Source: Myxococcales bacterium
GTDB taxonomy: Bacteria > Myxococcota_A > Polyangia > Polyangiales > Polyangiaceae
Length of the DNA: 64,000 nucleotides
Assembly: GCA_016706225.1 (NCBI GenBank)
Contig: JADJKB010000021.1
Span: 744,001-808,000 of the forward strand
Direction: 5' to 3'
Shown: in pieces, positions 53,724-62,238 of the stretch
Position numbering within the stretch: position 1 is the first letter of the stretch
How the letters are laid out: every line of letters begins with the position of its first letter
Translations under genes and position numbers: made by a program
The notes under the pieces: model-generated
What the model was told of the DNA's origin: nothing
The model's database searches: none
The model's input: only the letters and a program-made list of their open reading frames with translations

Positions 53724-56225
53724 ATGCGCGCGTGGCCTTTGATCTTGTGTGCACCGCTGTCCGTGATCGGTTGCGGCGGCGATGACGGCGGCGACGGCGG
53801 TGGGGGGCCCGACGAGGTCAGCTTGAACGCGGGCGACACGAGCCTGGTGGCCCGGGCAAAACAAGGAACGATCGAGCTCCGGCGCGGGGATGCCGTACTG
53901 CTCTCGCTACCAGCCGATGCGTTCGTGCTCGGCAGCGTGGAGGAGGTGACGGACGCCGCCAACTACGATCCGGCGCCAATGCTCACCGGCGATCCTTCCG
54001 CGAAGGAGCCGGAGGGGCTGGCCTGGAACACGGGAGTCAGCTTCGTGATCGAGTCGCACTCCGCGACGGCACTCACGCTGCGCATGAAACACGAGGGCGG
54101 CTTCGTTTCGACGGTCGAGCTCGCCGTCGGCGCTGACGATCGGTTTACCGGCAAGCTCACTCCCGCGGATGCCGCGCGCATCGCCTACCTCGGTGTCAAA
54201 CCGAAAGTCGGCGCCACAGAGGCGTTTTATGGGCTCGGCGAGTACTTCGACAGCGTCAATCACCGCGGAAAGGTCCGCGCCATGCAGCTGGAGGTCTCGA
54301 GCGCCCTCGAGAGCAGCAACAACGAGGCCCACGTACCAATCCCGTTCGTCACCGGCACGACCGGCTTCGGCTTGTTCGTCGAGAGCCGATACCCAGCGGC
54401 CTTCGACGTGGCCAAGACCGATCCCGAGAGGCTGGCCGCCATCTTTGGCACTGGTCTCGCCAGCGACGCGGGGCTCGGGTTTCACCTCTTCGCCGCGGCG
54501 CAGCCCCTGGACGTCACGCGCCTCTATTACGACGTGACGGGTTACCCCCGCCTGCCCGCTCGCTGGGGGCTCGGCCCAACGGTGTGGCGTGACGAGAACG
54601 ACGACCAGGCCCAGGTCGAGGCGGATCTCACCGCCATGCGTACCCTCGATCTTGCCACGAGCGCCGTCTGGATCGACCGTCCGTACGCGACCGGGGTCAA
54701 TACCTTCGACTTCGACGCGACGAAGTTCACCAACGCCAAGGCGATGATCGACAAGGCACACGCCTTGGGTTTTCGCATGTCGCTCTGGCACACCCCGTAC
54801 CTCGACGAAAAAGATCCCAGCACGCAGGCCCTGCGCGACGAAGCCACGGCCAAGGGTTACTACCCGAAGGAGCGCGGGTTGCTCCTGAACAAGTGGGGAA
54901 CTCCCATCGACCTCACGAACCCCGCGGCGAAAGCCTGGTGGCAGAGCCAGATCAAGAAGTACATCGATCTCGGCATCGAGGGTTTCAAGCTCGACTATGG
55001 CGAGGATGTCGTTCCGGGAGTCTTCGGCGCACGCAACATCTGGCAGTTCTCCGATGGCAGCGACGAACGCACGATGCACGCGGGCTTCCCGCTGCTCTAT
55101 CACGAGACCTACGCCGGACTGCTGCCGGACGAAGGGAACTTCCTGCTCTGTCGTGGCGGCAGCTACGGCGACCAGGTCAACGTCTCGGTGATCTGGCCCG
55201 GTGACCTCGACGCCAGCTTCGCGCGCCACGCCGAGAAGGTGACCGAGAAGGGCCAGACCTACTCCGCGGTCGGCGGATTGCCCGCGGCTCTCATCGCCGG
55301 CATCGGGCTCGGACCCTCGGGTTTTCCGTTCTACGGCTCGGACACCGGGGGTTATCGACACTCACCGCCGGACAAGGAGCTCTTCACTCGCTGGTTCCAG
55401 AGCACGGCGCTTTCGCCCGTGATGCAGATCGGAACCAGCAGCAACGACGTGGCCTGGGAGCCTACCGCGGACAACGGCTTCGACCAGGAGATGCTCGACT
55501 GGTATCGCACGTACACCCGCCTGCACCTGCGACTGTTCCCGTACATCTGGACCTACGCGAAACGGCTCGCCACCGACGGTCGCCCCATCCAGCGCGCGCT
55601 CGGCCTGGTCTACCCCGAGCTCGGTGAGCACCCGGACGACGTATTCTTGCTGGGCGACTCCCTGCTCGTTGCCCCCGTCGTCGAGCGCGGCAAGACGTCG
55701 CGAGACGTGCCGTTGCCCGAGGGCGACTGGGTCGATTGGTGGACGGGAAAATCCCACACCGGCGCCAAATCCATCAGCGTCAGCGCTCCGCTCCAGACGC
55801 TGCCGCTGTTCTTGAAGGCCGGTGGCATCGTGCCGATGCTGCGCCCCACCATCGACACCATGAGCCCGACCACGGACGCAACCGTGGACTCGTACGCGAC
55901 CTCACCCGGGGTGCTATGGGCGCGCGTCGCGCCGGGACCGGCGTCGAGCTTCGTGCTGTTCGACGGCGCGGAGATCGGCCAGGAAGAGCTCGGCCCGAGC
56001 GTCAACCTGACGAGCAAGGACGGCAGCGAGCTGAAGTACGGCGTCGTCTTCGAGCTGGTCGGCTTTGGCGCCGCGCCCGCGAACGTGAGCGACGGCGGAG
56101 CAGCGCTGACTCAAGCCGCGAGCGCCGCCGCGCTGGACGGCGCGGCGAGCGGCTGGGCGTTCGAGGGAGGCTCGCTGCTCGTCAAAGTTCCGGCGGGCAC
56201 CCACAGTGTGAGCGTGGTGCGCTAG
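53724..56225 (+). CDS. Glycoside hydrolase family 31 lipoprotein
   Basis: An 833-residue exported enzyme with a lipobox (SVIGC) and a Gly/Asp linker. The GH31 core has FKLDYGEDV with nucleophile Asp 424, and VIWPGDLDASF with the probable acid/base Asp 494. Substrate-pocket blocks include YGLGEYFDSVNHRG, AVWIDRPYAT and GSDTGGYRHSPPDKELFTRWFQ (in part). Family members cleave alpha-glucosides, alpha-xylosides or sulfoquinovosides; the pocket does not let me choose. It is probably surface-anchored for digesting external polysaccharide. Confidence 0.92.
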   Translation: MRAWPLILCAPLSVIGCGGDDGGDGGGGPDEVSLNAGDTSLVARAKQGTIELRRGDAVLLSLPADAFVLGSVEEVTDAANYDPAPMLTGDPSAKEPEGLAWNTGVSFVIESHSATALTLRMKHEGGFVSTVELAVGADDRFTGKLTPADAARIAYLGVKPKVGATEAFYGLGEYFDSVNHRGKVRAMQLEVSSALESSNNEAHVPIPFVTGTTGFGLFVESRYPAAFDVAKTDPERLAAIFGTGLASDAGLGFHLFAAAQPLDVTRLYYDVTGYPRLPARWGLGPTVWRDENDDQAQVEADLTAMRTLDLATSAVWIDRPYATGVNTFDFDATKFTNAKAMIDKAHALGFRMSLWHTPYLDEKDPSTQALRDEATAKGYYPKERGLLLNKWGTPIDLTNPAAKAWWQSQIKKYIDLGIEGFKLDYGEDVVPGVFGARNIWQFSDGSDERTMHAGFPLLYHETYAGLLPDEGNFLLCRGGSYGDQVNVSVIWPGDLDASFARHAEKVTEKGQTYSAVGGLPAALIAGIGLGPSGFPFYGSDTGGYRHSPPDKELFTRWFQSTALSPVMQIGTSSNDVAWEPTADNGFDQEMLDWYRTYTRLHLRLFPYIWTYAKRLATDGRPIQRALGLVYPELGEHPDDVFLLGDSLLVAPVVERGKTSRDVPLPEGDWVDWWTGKSHTGAKSISVSAPLQTLPLFLKAGGIVPMLRPTIDTMSPTTDATVDSYATSPGVLWARVAPGPASSFVLFDGAEIGQEELGPSVNLTSKDGSELKYGVVFELVGFGAAPANVSDGGAALTQAASAAALDGAASGWAFEGGSLLVKVPAGTHSVSVVR

Positions 56226-56244
56226 CACGGCGTCGATCCCGATT

Positions 56245-56279
56245 GCCTTCGGGCCTTCAGTCATGAAAGAAGGGAAGGC
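56245..56279 (+). promoter_or_regulatory. Hairpin covering a Shine-Dalgarno sequence
   Basis: GCCTTC-GGG-CCTTC (56245-56258) pairs with GAAGGGAAGGC (56269-56279), leaving a three-base bulge and a 10-base loop. The 3' arm is the purine-rich ribosome binding site of the gene starting at 56283, so the fold would hide it. It could instead end transcription of the GH31 gene. Confidence 0.45.
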
Positions 56280-56282
56280 ACG

Positions 56283-56666
56283 ATGGGCAGACCCGTTCGG
56301 AATCGCACCGAGCTCGCGCTGGCAGCGTTCATTGTGTCCTTGCTCCTGACCTGCAAAGGCTACGAAGAACTCGAGCCCGACGACATCTGCCAGGAGACCG
56401 GCTTCTCGATCGCCAATCGCACGGTGACCTGCACCGACGACACCGAGCTCGGCAACGCTCGCTACGAGAAATTCCGCGACCAGTACCGCTGCATTGCCCA
56501 GCTCGATACGGGCAGCGGGTTCCAGTGTGCGATCAGCCTGCGCAAGCTCAGCTGCACGGACGTGAAGCAGTTCGGCGACGACCTCGACGCCTGGCTCGCA
56601 GCCGGGATCGACTGCGCGACAATCGTCGAAAACAAGTCGAAAACAACTGACGCGGGGCTCGAGTGA
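56283..56666 (+). CDS. Small Cys-containing lipoprotein
   Basis: A 127-residue exported protein. The N-terminal hydrophobic stretch ends in SLLLTCKGYEE, a plausible lipobox. The mature part has six Cys in pairs (ICQETGFSIANRTVTC, RCIAQL, QCAISLRKLSC, DCATI), likely disulphide-bonded. GAAGG lies close before the ATG. Its stop overlaps the next start by four bases (GTGA), so the two are translationally coupled. Family not recognised. Confidence 0.65.
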   Translation: MGRPVRNRTELALAAFIVSLLLTCKGYEELEPDDICQETGFSIANRTVTCTDDTELGNARYEKFRDQYRCIAQLDTGSGFQCAISLRKLSCTDVKQFGDDLDAWLAAGIDCATIVENKSKTTDAGLE

Positions 56667-57940
56667 GCCGGCGTTCTCTCGTCTGCGTCGCCGTACTCAC
56701 GATCACGTCAGCGGCCGGCGCGCAGGACTTCGGCGGCGACTTCTTTGCGCCGGAGGGCTTCAGCCTGCTCGAAGGCACGACGCGCTACGAGGCCGCGCGG
56801 CAGGCTGGGATCACCAATGCCCAGGTCTACGGCGCGGTGGGGGCGTTCGACCGCTACGTGATCCCGGTACTCGGCGCCGAGCTGGAAGACGGCGAAAACC
56901 TCGGGCTCTTTGCCATCGAGTACGGCGCCATCATCAACGCTGCCCGCGCCCCGGGCGGCTGCAAGACCAAGATCACCGACGCTACCGAGGGCTGTCTGCG
57001 CGGGATCTCGATGAACAACGTGGATCTGTACTCGTCGAACTTCGCGTTTGGTTATCGTGGCGGACTCTTCGGCTTTTTTTACACGGCCAGCTACACGCTC
57101 CCGGTCGTCGTGGGAGAGGGGCTCAACCGCGGCTCTTACGGCTACATCACGATGATGGGGCCGGTGATCGCGCACACGCTGTCGCCACTCCGGCTGTTCG
57201 GGAAATCGACGTTCAACAAGGTGTTGCCTGGTGACGTGGATGGTGTGGTCGGGGTGAGCATGAACACCAAGGTGGGCAGTGCTTACGCCGGCTACGTGTA
57301 TTCCCAGGGCGTCTTCGGTGACATCGACGTCCCGGAACTCAAGAGTTTCGTCACCACCGTGCTGAGTCAGAAATTCAAGGAGCTCAGTTACTTGAAGGGT
57401 GGCCTTCGCCAGTTCGACTACTTCTCCAAGTCCGTGCCCGAGACCATCGGTCGCACCAGCCTCTACGGGCGCAAGCTGCAGCTCGTTCCGCCACAGCCGG
57501 CTGGGGTGACCGACATCGCGGACCGGCAGAATCTCATCGACTTCGTGACCGTACACTTCGAGCAGACCGACATCGCCAAGTACGTGGACGCCCGCGTCGC
57601 GTACGCCACCACCCCCGTGGCGCAGCTCCACGAGGCGCGCCTCTCGCTACATACCGAGAACTACGCGTTCAATCGCGGTCCCTACGTGGAGCACGGCTAC
57701 CAGGGAGACAAGAAGGTCCCCGTCGAGGCCTCGCTCACCGCGGGCATGGTGAGCCTGCCAAACCTCTGGTACTACGGCGTCGAGGGCGGCCGCAGGCTGT
57801 CGCTCACCGCCGAGCTCAGCGTCGGACCCGCCCGCGTCAGTATCCGGCGCAACGATCCGGAGGTCCTGTCCACGTTCCCCGTGGCCTATGACGCCTGGAG
57901 CTTCTTCGCGGGCATCGGCATCGGCTTCGCGGGGAACTAG
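56663..57940 (+). CDS. Exported protein, possible outer membrane barrel
   Basis: A 425-residue protein with a cleavable signal peptide (LVCVAVLTITSAAGA|QDFGG). The mature part has many alternating aromatic and small residues (FAFGYRGGLFGFFYTASYTLPVV, GSYGYITMMGPVIAH, YAGYVYSQGVF) and ends in FFAGIGIGFAGN, which fits outer membrane beta strands, although the last residue is Asn rather than the usual Phe. No family recognised. GTG start overlapping the previous stop; probably works with that small lipoprotein. Confidence 0.6.
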   Translation: MSRRSLVCVAVLTITSAAGAQDFGGDFFAPEGFSLLEGTTRYEAARQAGITNAQVYGAVGAFDRYVIPVLGAELEDGENLGLFAIEYGAIINAARAPGGCKTKITDATEGCLRGISMNNVDLYSSNFAFGYRGGLFGFFYTASYTLPVVVGEGLNRGSYGYITMMGPVIAHTLSPLRLFGKSTFNKVLPGDVDGVVGVSMNTKVGSAYAGYVYSQGVFGDIDVPELKSFVTTVLSQKFKELSYLKGGLRQFDYFSKSVPETIGRTSLYGRKLQLVPPQPAGVTDIADRQNLIDFVTVHFEQTDIAKYVDARVAYATTPVAQLHEARLSLHTENYAFNRGPYVEHGYQGDKKVPVEASLTAGMVSLPNLWYYGVEGGRRLSLTAELSVGPARVSIRRNDPEVLSTFPVAYDAWSFFAGIGIGFAGN

Positions 57941-57954
57941 ACTCGAGGGAGCCC

Positions 57955-59445
57955 ATGCAAATCGACAACTACGTCCGCCACCTGCTGCGCCATGATGCTC
58001 AGGCTCTCGAACTCGAGAGCGATCAGGTCGCTCGCTTCTCCTTCGAGACGGGTGAGCGACTGACCACGAATCGGGTCGACCACAAACAGCTCGTTACCCT
58101 GGTTCAGGAGTGTGCGACGACCGATCAGATCCAGGCGCTGAAGCGCGACAAGCGCCTGCGCTTCACCTGCGACTCGGAGGGGGTCCCCGTCCAGATCGAA
58201 ATCGAGATGGAGCGCCCCGACAAATGGAAGATCCGTCTCTCGGCCCAGCGCGGCAGCGTGGCGGCACTACAAGCGGCCCCTCGCCCGCCCATGCTGGAGC
58301 CGCCGATGCCGCGTGTTCCGCAGATCCGCGGCTCCATCGCGCCGCCGGCCGTGCAGTCGAAGCCGGGAGAGCCGCGCATCAACCTGTTCCTGCGCGAGAT
58401 GGTCCGACTCGGCGCGAGCGACCTGCACCTGACCACGGGTGTCGAACCGATGGTGCGCTTGAGCGGCGCCATGACCACCCTCGAACAGCACGGAAAGCTC
58501 GGCGCCGAGGCGCTCAGGTCGCTCTTGTACGAGATCTTGCCCGAGCGAAACCGTGCAGAGTTCGAGACGGACTGGGACTCGGACTTCGCCCACGCCATCA
58601 CCGGGGTCGCGCGGTTTCGCGCCAACTACTTCGTCGACCAGAACGGTCCTGGCGCCGTATTTCGCCAGATCCCGTTCGACATCGTGCCCGTCGAAAAGCT
58701 CGGGATCCCTCCCAAGGTGCTGGACCTGTGCTGGCTGACCAAGGGACTGGTCCTCGTGACGGGCCCAACCGGCAGCGGCAAGAGCACCACCCTCGCGACC
58801 CTGATCGACTACGTCAACCAGAACCGAGCCGATCACATCATCACCGTCGAAGATCCCATCGAGTTCGTGCATCCCAACAAGCGCTGCCTGGTGAACCAGC
58901 GCGAGGTCGGCACCCACACCCGCTCGTTCAAGGCGGCGCTGCGCGCCGCGCTGCGCGAGGACCCGGACATCGTGCTCGTGGGAGAGATGCGCGATCTGGA
59001 GACGATCTCGATCGCGGTCGAGACCGCCGAGACCGGACATCTGGTCTTCGGCACACTGCACACGACCAGCGCGACCAGCACCATCGACCGCATCATCGAC
59101 CAGTTCCCGCCGGAACAGCAGGCGCAGATCCGCACCATGCTGAGCGAGTCGCTGCGCGGCGTGATCGCGCAGATCTTGTGCAAGAAGAAGGGCGGCGGGC
59201 GCATCGCGGCGTACGAAATCTTGATCACCACGCCGGCGGTCTCGAACCTGATACGCGAGGGTAAGACCTACCAGATTGCCAGCGTGCTGCAGACTGGGCG
59301 CTCGCTCGGCATGCAGACCATGAACGATCACCTGCTGACACACGTGAAGAACGGCCTGGTCGACCCCAAAGAAGCGTACATGAAGTCGAACGACAAGCAG
59401 TCGTTCAAGGAACACCTGGCCAAGGCGGGCGTGACGATCGAGTGA
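57955..59445 (+). CDS. PilT-type twitching ATPase with N-terminal extension
   Basis: A 496-residue secretion/retraction ATPase. The PilT core starts at residue 141 (INLFLREMVRLGASDLHLTTG), with Walker A GPTGSGKST (about 270-278), ITVEDPIEFVH, REDPDIVLVGEMRD (Walker B/Asp box), GTLHTTSATSTIDRIIDQFP (His box) and TPAVSNLIREGKTYQI. PilT drives type IV pilus retraction. Residues 1-140 are not part of PilT and contain a beta-rich region and a Pro linker. It begins 14 bases after the previous gene. Other PilB/C/D genes are not in the window. Confidence 0.9.
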   Translation: MQIDNYVRHLLRHDAQALELESDQVARFSFETGERLTTNRVDHKQLVTLVQECATTDQIQALKRDKRLRFTCDSEGVPVQIEIEMERPDKWKIRLSAQRGSVAALQAAPRPPMLEPPMPRVPQIRGSIAPPAVQSKPGEPRINLFLREMVRLGASDLHLTTGVEPMVRLSGAMTTLEQHGKLGAEALRSLLYEILPERNRAEFETDWDSDFAHAITGVARFRANYFVDQNGPGAVFRQIPFDIVPVEKLGIPPKVLDLCWLTKGLVLVTGPTGSGKSTTLATLIDYVNQNRADHIITVEDPIEFVHPNKRCLVNQREVGTHTRSFKAALRAALREDPDIVLVGEMRDLETISIAVETAETGHLVFGTLHTTSATSTIDRIIDQFPPEQQAQIRTMLSESLRGVIAQILCKKKGGGRIAAYEILITTPAVSNLIREGKTYQIASVLQTGRSLGMQTMNDHLLTHVKNGLVDPKEAYMKSNDKQSFKEHLAKAGVTIE

Positions 59446-59654
59446 ACGTTACCCTGGCAGCGTCGGTTTCGTGTGGTTGTCCTGCTTGGCCCACGGCGTT
59501 TCCCCTCGCGGGCGAATTGGCTCGCCGATGACCTCTAGCCGCCTGCCGAACGACCTGAATATACTCGCCCAGGTATGAGCGAGGGCCGACGAAGAGCGTC
59601 CGGACGGCACAACCTCGCGCGGAAAAGGCCGAGCCGGAGCGTGGCTTCCTCTCC
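59446..59654. other. Intergenic region before the CheA-like gene
   Basis: 209 bases. TATACT at 59560-59565 resembles a -10 box, but no matching -35 element is seen. An ATG at 59575 with AGG just upstream opens a different frame that stops after about 40 codons. In the CheA-like frame the sequence is open from 59559 but has no ATG, GTG or TTG before 59655. Confidence 0.4.
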
Positions 59655-61820
59655 TTGGGCACCAAGCTGGGCGCGGCGGTCGTGCTCGTCGTCACGGTAG
59701 CGAGCGCCGTGGTGTTCTTCCGTGTGAGTCAGCGTGAGCGGGACTCACTCGTGGAGTCGAAACGAGTGGCCGCAGAGATGGTGGCGGATCTGTTCGCGGC
59801 TTCGCTCGGCGCGCCGCTGGACTTCGGCGACAAGGATGCCATCGACGCCGAGCTCGGACACCTGACTCAGAACAAAGACGTCGTGTTCGCGGCGATCTGG
59901 CAGCCGGGCTCCGATGTACCGCTCGCCGAGCGTGTGCCCGGCGGGGCCCGTCCCTCGGCGAACGTGGCGTCCGGCCCTGCACGCACTGTGGTGCAACCCA
60001 CCTTCGTCGAAGTGGCTCGCGTCGTGGTCGGCGGTGAGGGCACTCCCGTCGGGTCGACGGTCATCCATTTCTCGCTGGCTGGGGAGAACGCGGCCTACGA
60101 GATCAACCGCCAGCGCATCTTGTGGCTGTGCCTCGCGCTCGCCCTGGGCACGATGACCGTGCTCCTGGTGGTGAGCCGGCTCTCCGTCGTGGGGCCGATC
60201 GACGCGCTCTTGCGTGCCACCCAGCGCATCGAGCGCGGGGAGCGCGAAGCCGAGGTCCGCGCGTTTGCCAACGACGAAATCGGCCGTCTGGCCCGCGCCT
60301 TCGACAAGATGCGTCGGGCCATCTTCGATCGCGAAGAGCGCCTCGCCGAGGCCAACGCCAACCTGCGCGAACTGTTCGACCACATGCGACAGGCCATCGT
60401 GGTCTTCGACGTGCGTGGCAAGGTCATCGGCACGCAGTCGCGCCAAGCGACCAGCGTCTTCGGCGACGAAGCCGAGGGGGAGCGGCACGTGCGCGACCTC
60501 CTGTATCCGGGGGTTGGCGCATGGGACGCCGAGCGCCGCGCCTTCGAAGAATGGCTGGCGCTTGCGTTCGAGGTGCTGCCCAGCGCCTGGCACGAGCTGT
60601 TGCCGCTGGCCCCAGCCGAAGTTCGCATCCCAGGCGAGGACTCGGTCAGGGTGCTCGCTCTGGACTTTCAGCCGGTGGTCCGAGATGACGCCATCCACAG
60701 CGTAATGCTGCTGGCGACGGACGTGAGCGAACAGTCCCGCCTTCAGCGCGAGGTTCAGGAACAGGGCGAACGCCACGCGCGCCAGGTCGCCACGCTCAAG
60801 CGCCTGGTGTCCGGCGGCGGCCAACTGTTCGTGGCGTTCTTGTCGGTTGCGCGCGGACGGTTGGAGCGCGCCAGACAGCTCCTGGGTAAGCTCGGCGCGC
60901 TCCCGCTCGCAAAGCTCGACGAGGCGTTCCAGACCGTGCACACCTTGAAGGGAGAGGCCGCCACCTTCGAACTCGGGCAGATCACCACTCTGCTCGAGGG
61001 TGTAGAGAGTCGTCTGGCGGGCTTGCGCGACCAAGCCCGCGAATCGAGCACGGGTACGGCCGAGCTCCGCGACGACCTCTCGGGCGCCATCGACAGCATC
61101 GCCAAGCTCCTGGACGAGAGTGAGCAGTTGTTCATTGCAGCGTCACCCTCCGGACGCGCTGCGCTCGAACAAGTCACGGTGCAGCGCTCCGACCTGGAAA
61201 AGCTGTCGGGCATCGCCCGCTCGAGCGGCGGCGAGTTGCTCGAGCTGTCGGAGCGCCTGCACGCCAGCGTGCTCGGAGAACACGTCGGGCCGCTCCTGGA
61301 GCGGGCACCCGCCTGGGCCGAGTCCCTCGGAAAACGCGCTCGCCTGGAGCTCGAGGGCCGCGAGACCCGCATCCTGGCCAGCCTCGGCAGGGTCTTGCCC
61401 GGCGTCATCACGCACCTCGTCCGGAACGCCATCGCCCACGGCATCGAGCGGTGTGACGAGCGAAGGGCGACAGGAAAACCCGAGGTCGGTGCCATCGGCG
61501 TCGTCGCCACCGGTCCCGCGCTGCGTCCGCGGATCGAGATCTGGGACGACGGCAGGGGTGTGGCCAAGAACCCCATCCTGGCCCAGGCCGCAGAGGCGGG
61601 GACCCCGCTCGGCTTCGCAGCGAATCATGCCGGAACCTTCCGCGTCGACACCGCCGTCACGTCGGACGACGGACTCTCAGGCCGCGGCGTGGGGCTGGCG
61701 GCGGTCGTGCGCGAGCTCGACGCGGTCGGTTACGACGTGTTCGTCGAGGCGCGAGCGCCCTCGGGCACCCGCTTCATCCTCAGCCCGCGCGAGGCCGTGA
61801 GCACCGAGGGCGGTCCATGA
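59655..61820 (+). CDS. Membrane-bound CheA-like histidine kinase with Hpt domain
   Basis: A 721-residue kinase. It has a first membrane helix (about 5-25), a 115-residue outside sensor, a second helix (about 153-175), a HAMP-like region (178-232), a PAS-like segment (about 240-360), an Hpt domain with phosphoacceptor His 429 (TVHTLKGEAATFELGQ) and a CheA-type ATPase (HLVRNAIAHGIERCDERRATGKPEVG, DDGRGV, GRGVGLAAV). The C-terminal CheW-binding domain of CheA is absent. The start is TTG and uncertain. It overlaps the response regulator gene by four bases. Confidence 0.88.
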   Translation: MGTKLGAAVVLVVTVASAVVFFRVSQRERDSLVESKRVAAEMVADLFAASLGAPLDFGDKDAIDAELGHLTQNKDVVFAAIWQPGSDVPLAERVPGGARPSANVASGPARTVVQPTFVEVARVVVGGEGTPVGSTVIHFSLAGENAAYEINRQRILWLCLALALGTMTVLLVVSRLSVVGPIDALLRATQRIERGEREAEVRAFANDEIGRLARAFDKMRRAIFDREERLAEANANLRELFDHMRQAIVVFDVRGKVIGTQSRQATSVFGDEAEGERHVRDLLYPGVGAWDAERRAFEEWLALAFEVLPSAWHELLPLAPAEVRIPGEDSVRVLALDFQPVVRDDAIHSVMLLATDVSEQSRLQREVQEQGERHARQVATLKRLVSGGGQLFVAFLSVARGRLERARQLLGKLGALPLAKLDEAFQTVHTLKGEAATFELGQITTLLEGVESRLAGLRDQARESSTGTAELRDDLSGAIDSIAKLLDESEQLFIAASPSGRAALEQVTVQRSDLEKLSGIARSSGGELLELSERLHASVLGEHVGPLLERAPAWAESLGKRARLELEGRETRILASLGRVLPGVITHLVRNAIAHGIERCDERRATGKPEVGAIGVVATGPALRPRIEIWDDGRGVAKNPILAQAAEAGTPLGFAANHAGTFRVDTAVTSDDGLSGRGVGLAAVVRELDAVGYDVFVEARAPSGTRFILSPREAVSTEGGP

Positions 61821-62236
61821 CCGAAGAGCGGGGACGCATCGTCGTGATGGACGACAGCTGGCTGATCCTGGAGCAGATCCGGCTCTCGCTCAGCGCGGTC
61901 GGCTACCAGGTGCGCACCACGACGAGCATCGAAGTGGCGGCCAAGAGCGCCAAGAACGCGGATCTGACGGTGATCGACTTTCACATGCCGGGCATGAATG
62001 GCAAGGAAGCGCTGACGCAGATCCGCCGCACACTGCCCGCGGAATCGACCTGTCAATTCTACCTGTACACGTCGGATCCGGACGAGGCGAGCCGCTACCG
62101 TCAGCACGGGTTCGACGGCGCATTTCTCAAGAAGGGGGACGAGGCCGCGCTCTCTACCCAGGTCGACGCCGTCTTTCGCACCATCAGCCTGCGCAAGATT
62201 GCCGAGCGCATCCGCCGCGATCGTCGCCACGCCTGA
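61817..62236 (+). CDS. Single-domain response regulator
   Basis: A 139-residue receiver domain with acidic pocket DD12-13 (VVMDDSW), phosphoacceptor Asp 54 (TVIDFHMPGMNG), a Thr in YLYTSDP and Lys in FLKKGDE. There is no output domain. The four-base overlap with the CheA-like kinase makes it the likely phosphate acceptor, comparable to CheY. It could act on the PilT-type ATPase encoded upstream; that link is inference. Confidence 0.92.
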   Translation: MTEERGRIVVMDDSWLILEQIRLSLSAVGYQVRTTTSIEVAAKSAKNADLTVIDFHMPGMNGKEALTQIRRTLPAESTCQFYLYTSDPDEASRYRQHGFDGAFLKKGDEAALSTQVDAVFRTISLRKIAERIRRDRRHA

Positions 62237-62238
62237 GC

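Noticed and set aside
53907..55361. 484-codon open frame on the minus strand
   Set aside because: Antisense to the GH31 catalytic core; no recognisable protein.
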